Below are positions 46,701 through 57,960 of a stretch of 64,000 nt of DNA, piece by piece. Numbering within the stretch: the stretch's first letter is position 1; every line of letters starts with the position of its first letter. The stretch is from Leptasterias polaris (Eukaryota > Echinodermata > Asteroidea > Forcipulatida > Asteriidae), in contig JAZGTN010000069.1 of assembly GCA_037783415.1 (NCBI GenBank), forward strand, positions 3,534,001 through 3,598,000, given 5' to 3'. Below the pieces are notes generated by a model. That model did no database searches. It had not been told where the DNA came from and was given only the letters and a program-made list of their open reading frames with translations. The translations under genes and the position numbers were made by a program.

Positions 46701-49700
46701 AAATTTAGTTGATTTTTGTGTTCGTGTTATTGACAGCTGTAAATGTACAAGAAACAAAGACTCCTCCTGTACCATCCCCTGTACAGACAGCTTCAATATC
46801 CCCACTACAAACAGCTCCTATGAACCAAGGACCACTGCCGAGACAAACCAAACCACAACAGCCAGAGACATTCAACTTTGGTCGGGGTGTCCTCAACCAA
46901 GAGGTAATGAAAAACTGTTTGCAGGGTGTATCACCTGGTCACCACCAAGGACAGCAGCAAGCACATCAATCACTACCCTATGTAAATCAGCATGGATATA
47001 CTGGCATGCAAGATACAGCTGATCAAGGTTACCAGCCTCGAACAGCTGGTTTCCAGCCACCATACAGTACTCCCTCAGTTGGTATCCAATGTCACAAGGT
47101 TCCTGGTAAATCAAGTCAAAGTGCTCCATCTGCCTGGAGTATTGGTATTAAGTCAGCTGACCAATCTCAGAGTCAGTATCAGCAAAGTTACTCTGATGTA
47201 GACTCATGGTCTTCATCAAGTAGTGGACAAAGTAGCCAAGCACCAGGTGGGTATCTCAAGCAGGGAGTGTCAGCAGACACTGATGCATTCCCAACATTAA
47301 CTCGTGATCCTGCAGTACCTAAACTACAAGCATCTAATTCTAAACAACCCTCCAAGTCCAATCCACAGAGAGGACAGAGTATTAACTACCAGCCATATGT
47401 TGAGCCATCCTTTGATTTTGAAGATATTCCAGGTTCTGCGCTTCCACAGTTTGGTGTCAAAAAAACGTTTAATTCTGCACGAGTCATTGGTCAGCCACAA
47501 CAACCAGGTTCTTTATCAACATTGACGTCAGCAAGTGTGGGTGCTGTATCTCAACAATCTAGCTCACAAGGTGGCTGCTTTCCTGATCAATCAGCATCTG
47601 TAGTGTATTCCCACCATGACCAATTCCAAGCTGCATCTCAACAGAGCCATGCAGCAAAACCTTACCACTCAGAGTTTCATGCTGCACAACCCCAAGAGCC
47701 TCAAATCCCTCCATCCCAATCCCATGTACCCCAAAGCCATGCACCCAAACCTCATGTACCCCAATCATGTGCACCTCAACATGATGCATCCGAATTGCAC
47801 GCACACCAACCCCATGTACCCAAAGGTGGTGTACCTCAACCCCATGCTCACCAACCCAATGTATACCAAACCCATGCACCTCAGCCTGACCCCCGACCCA
47901 CACCAATTGGAAACACACAGACTATTCTGAACTGTGGTCCAACAGTAGCTGATCAAATTGCTGAGATTGCAACAAGTATCCCCAGAGTAGGAGCACCATT
48001 TTCAGGCTGTAATCGTATTGAGGCACGCAAGAGCTATGCTGCTTTTCTGCTTCAGAAAAGTGAGTTGGAATTTATTCTCTATAATCAACCAATTATATTG
48101 AAATGTTGTAGATGCCATATTTGCATAACAACCAGTTATCTTTGCTTTGTGTTAAAGGCAGAGTACACGTTTGGTAATGACTCTGAAAATTAATGGCAAT
48201 AAAAACTTACTTGGTAAGAAGTACAGCAGCTTTGGGCAGTATAATGAATTTTGAGAAACTTTTAATTTCGAAGGACTACGGTTATGGAAAAATATATCAC
48301 TTTTTATTCCCCAAAATTTGAATCTGAGAAGCGTGCTTCTCGGACTGTATTCCTATGGGGAATATTCTTCCTGCGTGGAAATATTCGCTCCGGTTTTTCA
48401 GTGATATCTCAAAAATGCGACCACCTTTTGAAGTGAAATTTTCACAGGTTAGTTTTATTGTATGTACCTACATTTCTATAGGATTAACACAATCAGTAGG
48501 CTCCAATTACCAAACGTATGCCAAGAGAACTAACTAACTGACTTGCTTGGAATCAATGTTTTGATCAATGTTTTGATCAATGTTTTGATCAATGTTTTGA
48601 TCAATGTTTTGATCAATGTTTTGATCAATGTTTTGATCAATGTTTTGATCAATGTTTTGATCAATGTTTTGATCAATGTTTTGATCAATGTTTTGATCAA
48701 TGTTTTGATCAATGTTTTGATCAATGTTTTGATCAATGTTTTGATCAATGTTTTGATCAATGTTTTGATCAATGTTTTGATCAATGTTTTGATCAATGTT
48801 TTGATCAATGTTTTGATCAATGTTTTGATCAATGTTTTGATCAATGTTTTGATCAATGTTTTGATCAATGTTTTGATCAATGTTTTGATCAATGTTTTGA
48901 TCAATGTTTTGATCAATGTTTTGATCAATGTTTTGATCAATGTTTTGATCAATGTTTTGATCAATGTTTTGATCAATGTTTTGATCAATGTTTTGATCAA
49001 TGTTTTGATCAATGTTTTGATCAATGTTTTGATCAATGTTTTGAAATTGTTTTTTTTAGGTCCACAAGGGAAACATGAATTAATAAGTCTTGGCACAGGT
49101 GTAGGAGCAATACAGGGACGTAATATCAGCAGTGATGGACGATGTATGATAGATCTTGATGGACTTACCATTGCTCGTAGAGGTCTCCAGAGGTAATGTG
49201 TTTTAGGGGCCGGTTTCATAAAAGCTACTTAAGCAGAATAAGGTTACCAGCCTAAATCCCGTGTCATCTGTATTTTGGTGACTGGTTGCCCATTAATTCT
49301 TACTGAGCAGACTTACAAGTTGATTTCTTGTTGCAAAGTGTAAAACTCATTTAAATTCATGAAGACAACATGACTTATAACTCTAACCTTTGATGGGACC
49401 AGAAAAATAATTTAAGAATGATACAACACTGCAGTTAATATAGTCTTTGAAAAAGTGTAAGAGGCATGCACTGAAGTTTTTCCCTTTCTATTAACAGTTA
49501 TTTGGGTGTTTTGTGGGTTTGTTTTTTTTCCCGTTTTTGTTTGTGTTTTTTGTGTTTGTTTTTTGGGGGGGAAAGTGAAGGGAGGGGGGTAGTGGGGTTT
49601 TTCTATTTCACCTTCGACCATAGGGTTCAACAACCCTAGGTCTTGGACTTGATCCTAACTTGGTACTGATCTTTGGCAGTAACTTGCTTACAAGCAAACC

Positions 49701-52700
49701 ATCCTGAGGATTCAGAAATGTGATTTTTTTTTTTATTACATGAATGTTTTGTTTTATTACAATATCTCAAGGACAAAGTTTGGTTCTAGTGTTTTGTGTC
49801 ATTGTGTTTGGTCTTGGACATGGTTTTTAATTTTATAGACCAGGCATTAAGGCACCTTGTCAAAACTCCCCGAGCGTTCCTCCGCGTACAAGCTGCGGTC
49901 TGGACGGCAAATACCGCGTTGCTAAGGACAGCTGACAGTCAGCGGAAGAACGGCCATGTGCGTTGAAGCGCGGCGAAGTTTAATGAGCTATCCTTGCCGG
50001 GCGCTATTGTTGGTATAACAATAAGTCTGATGAATTGATAGTAGTATTTTCAGTTCATGAATATCAGCGGCTTGGATGCGGACTGGCTTTGCTGTCCAAG
50101 AATAATAAATGTTCAACTCATGAATATCATCGTCTTGGAAGCGGACAGGCTGCGTGCGCCGACAAGACCAATGCACCATGCACGTTCGACGCAGATGGCG
50201 CAAATTTGCCGAATGCGCTCAACCAACCTATAATGCATGAATTCAGAGCCACGTGATTTCGGACCACACGTGACGACAGTTGAGGTTGGTTGAGCGCATT
50301 CTGCAGATTTGCGCCATCTGCATATTGCGCTCTGCCCACAAGGCACCTTTAACTGATTTGGCAAAATCGGTGCGCAATGTGCAGATGTGCAACTCTGCAG
50401 AATGCGCTAAAGATTAGCATTGACACACAGCTGGCGGCTCGTCGAAAATTACGAAGACGTCACGGTAGAAGACAAAATTCCCGACAGATTGATATAAAAT
50501 ACAATATGATTGGTTGAAAATATATACAAGCGTATCCTTCTGCCAATCAGGACTTTTATAGGCAAAACCTTTGCCAGACGGATGTTTGGGTCTGTATGTT
50601 TGGGTCTGCGTGAAACTTTAGTCAGTTGAAGCTGTGAATAAAGAACACCATTTCTTGAATACTTTTTGTACTAGTCATGTAACCAACTATACCAACATGG
50701 AATTGGAGAAAATATCTTTTAGCATCATTTATGGCATTCACCCTCATTTTACTTTTTTGCCCTGCAAAAATAAAATCCCTTTGTTCACCACTCGCGTTCC
50801 TAAGTGGATCAGCCGATCAGCCGATCAGAGAGTCCGCAGAGCCGCCGTGGTGATCATGCTTATTGATATTTAAATATATAAGCTGGACTCCACAGCAGCC
50901 GATCGGTCTCTCCGCGGAGACGCTGGAAATTCATGTTTATTGACATGTAAATGAACCGTTCTGGCCGCGGACCTGTCCGGTTGCTACGGGTCCCTTTGTT
51001 ATCAACGGATTAAAAAGTCCGCGGAATTCCGCAGAAAGGCTGCAGCCCCGAACAGCTTGGAGGTTTTGACAAGACGCCTAATCTGAAATGTCTGTTTTCT
51101 TCTTTCAGATACTTGTATCGTGAGCTCAAGAATTACTATGAAGGTAACCGTCATATTAGTATCTTCACCATTCAGGGTAGCAGTCAGTTACTGGCACTTA
51201 AGGAAGGTGTAACACTACACTTGTACATGAATGCTGCACCCAGCGGTGATGGGGCAAGATTTGTGCGTGATTGTACAGGGAGAATCACTGAAGCAGACCT
51301 GCAACTTATGATGTTTGGTGCTCACTACCCAGTACAAGAACCAGATACAGCACAAGGAAAGCTCACTGCTATATGTGCAGGTGGTGAGTATATAAGATAA
51401 CTAACAGAAGAAGCAGTGGATGTTGTGGACCTTTGTTTATAGCCATATTTTACTCCTAACCCTCTGCTGTGAAAAGGAAGAAACTGGTTGACAAATGAAC
51501 GTCTGTTACCCAAATTTCTACGATAGCTGTGTAAGAAGAAAAAAATGTACTAGTGTATTTATTTTTTCTTCTTCAGGTGAGACAATTGCAGTAGAAGATG
51601 TACACCAGGCAGAGTCATTAGATTTGGCTAAAAAACAGGTACAAGTACAAGTCAAAGAAACAATACAGAATTGAGATTGATTTTAATGGTGGTAGCTCCA
51701 AAAGAACACACATGTGCAAGCAAAAATTCCTTTCTGATCTCTTAAAAATAGATCTTACATAAGAATCAACCTTCTGTAACTGACAAATTTGTTTGTGCTT
51801 ATGGTAAAAGAGAACAATAAAGTTAAATACTGGTTTAACACAAATTGTTCAAGGCATCCCAAACTCCAAGGTTCAGCAGCCGAAATTTGTTTGGAGTGAT
51901 ATTTTGTTGTGTCAATGCAAAAATGCAACGTGGTTTTTTAATAATATTGTTTCCTGCAGAAAAGAAATTTCCTAACAATTACTGATCTTGCTTCATTAGG
52001 TTTGTATACATCTGAGATAAGTCTAGCGAGATTCAACGTATGTGCTTGTCAATGGATATGATTATTTGATTGTTGAGCGATTCAATGACGCAGTGCAATC
52101 TGTTGACCATTCATTTCAAGTATTAACTACATGTTCGCTCTATTGGTAGTTGATATGCTGTTAATGACGTATTAACCCCTTTCCTTACCATAGGCGACTT
52201 TAGTCGAATGCACTAGTACCCCCTCTTCCTTACCATTGGCGACTTTAGTCGACCAAGCTTACACACACAAAAAGCACTCAAGCCTGAGCACAAAGGCCAT
52301 TTGTAATAAAGCTGCAGTTTTGTCCATGTTCACCTTCCATACCCAAGCTTACCATCATTGGAAAGGGAAAGGTCGGATCTTTCTAATGATGGTCAAATAA
52401 AATAAGGTTGCTATTTTGCAATCTCTTCAAACTGGAGTTGAAAGATCCGAAATGACAAACACCTACGGAGCGCTATTAGGTTGTGTACAAAAAAGTGTTT
52501 GAAATTACTGATCACACCAAGGAAAGAAAGACAAAGAACTTTGACATTTATTGACCGATCTCAATGATTTTTGAATTATATGAAAGTGAATTCAATAAGT
52601 GAGAACTTGTGTATTACTTATTTTGCTATATAACAATGAGATAATGGGGCTTGTAAAAATGGCCTTTGAACGAAAGCTTTCTGTTGTGTAAGAATGTGTG

Positions 52701-55700
52701 CTTCACGCTTGAATGGTCAAACAATGCGTTCACCAGCAGTTGTTTATGTCCAAACAATTCGGTAAGGAAAGGGTTAAACAATACGGACATTTTATTTTTA
52801 GATTCATTGAAAACGCCATGTGATATTTTTTGCTTGTCCCCGAGTTAAAATAAGTTCTGGTAAAAACTTAACCTTTTTTTTATCTACTGCTTCGTAGTAG
52901 ATTGGAAAAATTAGTGACTTTTGTTTTTGCTTATGGATTGGAACGACTGGGAAGTACTTATTTTCACTACCCCTGTTTGAGATAAGATTTGTCGTGACAT
53001 TTTGACTTAACTACTCTAGTCAGCGTCTGGACCTTCATGTGGAACTTTGGATAAAATTAAAAACCTTGACTTTTTCACAAGCTAACAATTTCTGAAGGTT
53101 GTTATGAATTTGATTTGTGAAGCAGAAACCATTGCGAGTGATGTCAAGCAGTGATAAGTTACTGGAGTGGAATATAATTGGCCTCCAGGGGGCACTCCTT
53201 GGTCTTTTCATCCAGCCTGTCTACTTGGATACCATCACTTTAGGTGTGTATTAAATGCTTCCATACTGTTATGGGTTCCCCTGTATGAGTATTATTGACT
53301 CAATTGGTGTTGGTGATAATCACAGGATTTGAAACCAAGTGGAAAGCTATCCGTTTCACATTGACCCTCTAGTGAGTGGTGAATAAGCAATATGCAATAT
53401 GCACATGGGCCCATTTTCATATAGCTGTTAAGCTGAAAATACTGCTTAGAAAATTTGTTTACTAAGCAAAAATGAGTTGTGTACCAGTTACAATAATGTA
53501 AACTTAATGCCATTTTGACTGGTAACCTTCCCTTTTCAAATCGATAGAAGCTAAATTTCAAGTTAGTTTGACTAAATTCAACTTTTCTTATTGAGGGTTG
53601 TGGAATAACCTTTTGAAATGTTTCAGCCATTGAAGCCCAAAGTGTTGCCCAAATGTTAAGTGAGAATGTTTTGATTGGGTTCAAATTTTAAACCTGCAGT
53701 TAGTGACAATTCTGTGATGTGATACAGTCATTGACCACAACTGTCTGTTACATACATAAGTATTACTTTACAGTTATGGTAAAATTTTTTAGCCAATCAA
53801 ATACAGAGCTTTGTGACAGCTTGTTCCCAGTCAGTGAGTTTCAGTCGTTTAATTTTCTATCGAATAACACATTTGAATACAGGGAGTGACTATGACCATG
53901 GACACCTTGCCAGAGCCATATGCTGTAGAGTAGATGATGAGTTAACTGACAGACTACCAGCAGGTTACAGCGTTCATCACCCGCTCATTGGAAGAGTATC
54001 TGACACACCTCGAGTTGAAGATGACTTCAAGCTAGAACTAAGTCTCAACTGGTCATTTGCAGACAGTCTGTATGAAGTTGTTGATGTCAACAGAGGGCGA
54101 TGTACTGAGGGGTATGTATTCATATGTCCTCTGCAATGATACAGATTTTGTGCCAATAATCTGTTCCTGCTGAGATAACAAATGACTATGCGCTAAGCAT
54201 TTGATGAATTGAGATCAACGAGGAAGCAGACTTGGATGTACTGTACAATTAACTGTATGTCATTTGGATTTTTAGAATTGTATACAAATCCAACCCCAAT
54301 CATGCCAATACTGGCAACGGTTTACCTCTGCAGTCATTCTCCATGTCAAAAGTTTTAAAAGGGTTCAACAATCTAGGAAGACTATTCGAATTTGCAAACA
54401 CTAATCAGCCGTTAGTGTTGGAAGTCTGAAAGCTGTTTATATGACCTTTTGCAGGCTTGGACATCTTTCCTGTGTGAAGTATTAATAAATGAATACTGGT
54501 TTTCATTAAACCAAAATGGAGTCTCACTATTTTGCCTCTTCAGCCTCTTTCGGGTTATATTAGTTCAAATGGAAGAAGAAATAAGAGTACTGTGCTATCT
54601 AAAGATATACATGTCTGTACAATGTTTTTCTTGAATGAAAGATTCTTATAGTTTTCCTTGACATGGCACTGTGACTACATGCACTCTATTTCATTGAAGA
54701 ATTACAAGTTTTTATATGGTTATCATTGGGTATTGGTCCTTGAAAATAAAGATGTATGACAAACATTTTACCAATCCCTTTATGTTAAAAGATTATTGTT
54801 ATTGGTTGTTTGCAGTTCGCCATTTAGAAGCGGTGCTGTTGGGGCAAGTCGAATCTGCAAAGCTGCTTTTTATAGCCGTTTTAAGAATGCCTGTAGCATG
54901 GCACAGCGTCATGACCTTCTGCAGGGTAACGACTATCATCAGGCTAAGGTAAGACAAAACCCAAATAGGTTCTAAGTACTAGTGCATCAGCCACGGTAGA
55001 CCTTTTGTTATGGTTATTTCCTAGTTCAGTTTTATAAACTGATTGAATGCTTTAGGAAATTTGATCTCATTTGAAATTTTGTCAAACTTAGTCCGTTAAC
55101 TTAATAACAAATTGAAACCCCATAACGTTTATATTTTTTCAAGGATTGTGTGCGTGCTCAAATTAAACTTATTTTAATTGCTTGAATCCAATAATATTAA
55201 GCAATGCATGTAAAGTTTGGAGTTAATCAAATCATATTTCCTTAATGTTCTTAAAGATCATAAATCACTAAAACAAATTTGACCCTTTATATTTGTTTAT
55301 TGTGTGTTAAGTTATTTCAAGGGCGTAAGTTTGAATTTTTCTGCACTGCAATTATGCTGAAATTTGATCGGAAAAACTAGCCCCCTTTTTCAATTTTTGA
55401 GCTAGTGTTTTTTATCGCCGTTGGAGGCGCCCTCATATTTTCAGAAGCAATACATCACAATGCGTACTGGTGAAGATTGTTTGTATTTGTCTCTATGCAT
55501 TTTTGTTTGATTGTTTCCTATTTCTTTAAACTTTGTTTCAACAACTTGTGTAAGTTTGTATCATGCCAAGCAAATGTGCTGTCAGTGGATTCCAGAATCA
55601 GCAAAAAGAGTCCAGAGGTTAATTTTTCTTTCATTTTCCGAGGAACCCGGTGATGTTTGTTAACAACTCTTGAAAGGATCTCAAGTTGTCAAAATGGTCT

Positions 55701-56875
55701 TGAATGGTTTATATGAAGAAAGGAAAACATTATTTTATACAATGTTAAATTATTGTTACGTTGTTCATAGATCAAGGGTACGTTTTTACTATACGGAGCA
55801 CCAGAAAGGGACATAATGGTATGAATACGAATACTGAAAACAGAAATAATTAAATTTCACCTCAAATAATTTCTGTTGAGCACTCAAAATCACTTTGTTG
55901 CTCACCGAAACAAATTATTGCGAAATTGTTTTGTGGGCCAAAAGTTATTTCTCTATAATTTGGGACGCTCCAAATATTTCATTTTGTCGCTCGGAATAAT
56001 TTATTGCCAGTGCAAGCTAAAAATATTATTGTGAAATTGATTCGGGCTCTCAAAACTATTTCTCCATCATTTCAAACACACCAAATATATCATTTTGTGC
56101 ACTTGGAATAAATTACTGCCAATGCAAAAGCTTTAAAAAATTATTGCAAAATCGATTTGTTCTCTCAAAATGTGTTTGAACACTCCAAATGGTGTTCTCA
56201 AGAACTCAAATTATTTCTGTAGTGATTTTTTTCTTCTTCATATTTCCCTTTTTTGGCTCCTAGTATAGCCTCAATGGCAGTTGACTATTTCGTGGTTTTC
56301 ATGATCTACTCATACCAACCGTGGCTGAGGCATGAAATTGACACAAACTACACGGTTTGCATTCGCTTGTGCTGCCAGTTGTTCGATCCGAGTGGCTCAG
56401 CTCCTCAAATGTTGGCATATGCCCCTCTGAGTTTTGTCCTGTCCCTTTTCTCGAGAACTCCCCTGGTCACTTGAGCTGATACATGTATCACCCCCATCAG
56501 AAATGCTTGACTGAAAAAAATGTTCTTCATCAACACTGTAATATTTCCACAAACCGCTGCTTTCCGACATTTCGATCAGCTTAACTTTCATTTCAGAGAT
56601 GCCTTTTTGCATGTAATAATACAGGTTTGTGTAAAAAGAGTGACAAGTCGTTCACAGTTGGAAACCTTTATTATAGAGACATTATAGAGACATTATTATA
56701 GAGACAGAGTAGAATGATCTTTGCTTTTGTAATCAAACCATTTATTGTCCTGTCATTACAGATGCTGTGTACAGACTACCAATATGGCAAGCAAGTCCTA
56801 ACAGCTCATCTGAAGGAGAAAGGTTATGGTTCCTGGCTGCATTTACCCTCAGAGATTGGTGGATTCTCAAAGTAG
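40645..56875 (+). CDS. ADAD1: ADAD1/TENR-like protein: one dsRBD plus catalytically dead adenosine-deaminase domain
   Basis: Twelve exons join in frame to 1042 residues plus a stop: 40645-40701, 42060-42206, 42757-42943, 45527-45877, 46737-48059, 49060-49192, 51109-51383, 51577-51638, 53126-53243, 53883-54111, 54816-54948 and 56762-56875. The dsRNA-binding domain is at about residues 82-153 ([11 protein letters not shown], then [19 protein letters not shown]). Residues 249-688 are one large Q/P/S/H-rich exon. The deaminase-like domain spans about 665-1042. At the ADAR catalytic positions, HAE is replaced by D722-G-L724, PCGD by PS778GD and SCSD by SS853SD, so zinc binding and deamination are not expected. 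The ending [16 protein letters not shown] resembles the ADAD1 C-terminus. ADAD proteins of vertebrates are germ-cell RNA-binding proteins needed for spermatogenesis. A similar role here is inference. ADAD2 or a separate invertebrate ADAD lineage is the main alternative. The start methionine at 40645 is the least certain part. Confidence 0.9.
40974..41596. mobile_element. hAT-like element inserted in the minisatellite
   Basis: Ends CAGACCTGCCAACC and GGTTGGCAGGTCTG are perfect inverted repeats. GATCAA lies on both sides, compatible with a target duplication but ambiguous because the target is repetitive. It carries two tRNA-like units. Confidence 0.8.
41094..41550 (-). repeat. Tandem tRNA-derived units (SINE-like), period 317
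   Basis: GATTTTTGGGTTGAACA begins at 41094 and 41411. tRNA-like sequences lie at 41122-41192 and 41438-41509 on the minus strand, with A box TAGCTCAGTTGGTAGAGC and B box GGTTCAAATCC. The anticodon stem is mismatched and position 33 is not U, so they are not functional tRNAs. Confidence 0.8.
42060..42206 (+). CDS. ADAD1: ADAD1-like exon 2
   Basis: 147 bases in phase 0, beginning [20 protein letters not shown]. It continues the Gln-rich start, then [16 protein letters not shown]. Donor GTTAGT starts at 42207. Confidence 0.85.
42757..42943 (+). CDS. ADAD1: ADAD1-like exon 3, first half of dsRBD
   Basis: It encodes [20 protein letters not shown] then [15 protein letters not shown] and [11 protein letters not shown]. 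The donor is GTCAGT at 42944, not the earlier GTAAGA at 42928. Only 42943 gives the correct phase and the canonical dsRBD reading [12 protein letters not shown]. Confidence 0.92.
43145..45480. repeat. Diverged member of the 117-4287 repeat family in ADAD1-like intron 3
   Basis: AAGGTGTTCGATG and TCTTTAGAATGGTGGCTCTA match the start of the 1.16-kb repeat. TGACGTCATCA-like palindromes are at 44180 and 45290. It is interrupted by the SINE 43258-43610. Confidence 0.65.
43258..43610 (-). mobile_element. tRNA-Leu-like SINE with (ATT)n tail
   Basis: On the minus strand the head reads GTCATGGCCGAGTGGTTAAG (A box) and GGGTTCGAGTCCCGG (B box), with a Leu-like TTCAAGT loop. The body includes CTTGAGCAAGACAC and ends in GCGCTACATAAGAAC with an ATT tail. 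It is inserted within the repeat 43145-45480. Confidence 0.85.
45527..45877 (+). CDS. ADAD1: ADAD1-like exon 4, second half of dsRBD
   Basis: It begins [20 protein letters not shown], helix 2 of the dsRBD with the KKxAK RNA-contact motif. A linker with a Lys/Gln-rich end ([11 protein letters not shown]) follows. It ends in phase 1. Confidence 0.92.
45937..46736. other. ADAD1-like intron 4, repeat remnant and hairpin
   Basis: Non-coding. 46516-46540 is CACTATGGGG-AAACT-CCCCATAGTG, a perfect 10-bp stem. Confidence 0.55.
46737..48059 (+). CDS. ADAD1: ADAD1-like exon 5, long disordered linker
   Basis: 1323 bases, one exon for about 440 residues rich in Gln, Pro, Ser and His. From about 47700 to 47905 it carries degenerate 4-6 residue repeats of the HxPQ/HVPK kind. 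Its last part ([19 protein letters not shown]) begins the deaminase-like domain. Known ADAD1 proteins are much shorter, so this exon looks expanded. Confidence 0.9.
48551..49044. repeat. 12-bp satellite GATCAATGTTTT, about 41 copies
   Basis: The unit repeats apparently without change for 494 bases, ending 15 bases before the acceptor of ADAD1-like exon 6. The period is a multiple of three and has no stop in some frames on either strand, so long spurious frames result. Confidence 0.97.
49060..49192 (+). CDS. ADAD1: ADAD1-like exon 6, former HAE site
   Basis: It encodes [18 protein letters not shown], then [15 protein letters not shown]. The second stretch aligns with the ADAR block around HAE, with His replaced by Asp and Glu by Leu. 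The acceptor lies 15 bases past the 12-bp satellite. Confidence 0.92.
49193..51108. other. ADAD1-like intron 6 with dispersed repeats
   Basis: 49203-49330 and 49860-50340 are repeat-like. 49985-50170 is related to 62975-63320. No coding exon other than the flanking ones was supported. Confidence 0.5.
50191..50321. mobile_element. Foldback MITE with 39-bp arms
   Basis: GCAGATGGCGCAAAT..GAATGCGCTCAACCAACCT is mirrored at the right with three mismatches in 39 bases; the spacer is 53 bases. Confidence 0.8.
51109..51383 (+). CDS. ADAD1: ADAD1-like exon 7, former PCGD site
   Basis: It encodes [19 protein letters not shown], then [20 protein letters not shown]. The zinc-binding Cys of PCGD is Ser. 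It ends in phase 1 before GTGAGT. Confidence 0.93.
51577..51638 (+). CDS. ADAD1: ADAD1-like exon 8
   Basis: A short exon encoding [20 protein letters not shown]. It is in frame with exons 7 and 9. Confidence 0.85.
52172..52777. mobile_element. TTAA-flanked piggyBac-like non-autonomous element
   Basis: TTAACCCCTTTCCTTACC is mirrored by GGTAAGGAAAGGGTTAA. TTAA lies at 52172-52175 and 52774-52777. A GGCGACTTTAGTCGA palindrome near the left end occurs twice. It lies in ADAD1-like intron 8. Confidence 0.85.
53126..53243 (+). CDS. ADAD1: ADAD1-like exon 9, former SCSD site
   Basis: It encodes [19 protein letters not shown], then [20 protein letters not shown]. It matches the ADAR/ADAD block SCSDKxxxWN.xGxQGxLL, with Cys replaced by Ser. 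Confidence 0.95.
53883..54111 (+). CDS. ADAD1: ADAD1-like exon 10
   Basis: It encodes [19 protein letters not shown], then [20 protein letters not shown] and [16 protein letters not shown]. These match the ADAR blocks HLSRA..R, NKPL and SVNW....EV. Confidence 0.95.
54816..54948 (+). CDS. ADAD1: ADAD1-like exon 11
   Basis: It encodes [20 protein letters not shown], then the end of the helical RLCK..L region and GNDYHQAK. Donor GTAAGA starts at 54949. Confidence 0.93.
54949..56761. other. ADAD1-like intron 11, nothing else recognised
   Basis: AT-rich non-coding sequence. Degenerate AAATTATT / CTCAAAATCACTTTG-type units recur between 55840 and 56220. Confidence 0.5.
56762..56875 (+). CDS. ADAD1: ADAD1-like terminal exon
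   Basis: It encodes [20 protein letters not shown], then [17 protein letters not shown] and TAG at 56873-56875. Confidence 0.95.
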   Translation: MLCTDYQYGKQVLTAHLKEKGYGSWLHLPSEIGGFSK

Positions 56876-57224
56876 TAGAGACCTTAAGCTCCATTACCTG
56901 TACATTGTTACTACTATAGCCTTTATCATAGGAGCCTAATTGTCAGGAAATGCAACGCAATCTTTTTATTTTTTTCCCAACTTGCAGAAATTTCCATATA
57001 GTTTTCTTTATGTTTTCAACTGATATTGAATGCAATTAACCACTTTCCACCGATGTTTTCCAGACAACCCACAGAATTAACTTTCAGAACAATAGTTTTG
57101 GTTAGAGTATAGTTGTTCAATGTCGCAGTTAAACAGTGACTGAACCTAGTAAAGGCAACACGTTTTCTCATAAAGTGCACTAGGTTGACCTGTGGATGTA
57201 AACCACATCCAATAATCTTTCATG

Positions 57225-57860
57225 TTGGAATCTTACCTCCCATGATGAATACACTTGCAAACACTCTTGGCACTCTTGCTGTTGACCTCAATCCCCTGCA
57301 AACCTGCGACCTCTGGATTAACCCCCAGCATGCCCAGGTTGTATCGTAAACTTGGGTGTGATCCCTGGCTGTAACGGCAGTTACAGGTTGAATGACTTCT
57401 GACTGACTGGCACCCCAAACAAACATACTGACAAAATAGGGAGACCACCAAAGGGCTAGATAACTCAGTTTGTAGAGTGCCGTTAATCCTGAGGTCACAG
57501 GTCCAAGTACTGCTTTAGTTATCTTTTCTTTGTTCAACCCAAAATTATTAAAAATTTAACCAGTCAGTTTCCCATGTGTTTTATTACTTGATATTTGAAA
57601 TAAAAAGTTGCATCCCTTAAAAAAAAAAAAAAGGGCGATCCCTCTGCTGCTGCTTCCCAGCATGCCCAGGTTGTATCGTAAACTTGGGTGTGATCCCTGG
57701 CTGTAACGGCAGTTACAGGCTCAATGGGTTCTGACTGGAACAAAGATATTGACAAAATAGGGAGACCGCTAACATAGGGCTGCATAGCTAAGTTGGTAGA
57801 GCGCCGGTACATTAATCCAGAGGTCCTGGTTCAAGTCCCAATCTTGTCAATTTTTGCTTT
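57225..57860 (+). repeat. Tandem tRNA-derived units (SINE-like)
   Basis: Two direct units about 324 bases apart with tRNA-like parts at 57454-57520 and 57778-57850. They are the same family as at 41.1-41.5 kb and 6.2-6.6 kb, but in the opposite orientation to the former. Confidence 0.75.
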
Positions 57861-57960
57861 GTTCATCCCAAGATTGTGAAAAAGTATCATGGATATTTTT
57901 ACTTTTTAATCTTTTTAATCTGTTAGAGTTAAATCATAAATGAGAAAATAAAATTGGCTC

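Noticed and set aside
47559..47956. Minus- and plus-strand frames over ADAD1-like exon 5
   Set aside because: They are alternate readings of the His/Pro/Gln repeat region, while the ADAD1-like frame is continuous with its neighbours.
48551..49044. CRISPR array
   Set aside because: The repeat is only 12 bp with no unique spacers, and the window is animal DNA.
48530..49219. Open frames of about 217 and 229 codons on opposite strands (LINV and KTLI repeats)
   Set aside because: Both are translations of the 12-bp satellite, whose length is a multiple of three and lacks stops. They are intronic and carry no family signal apart from exon 6 at the end of the + frame.
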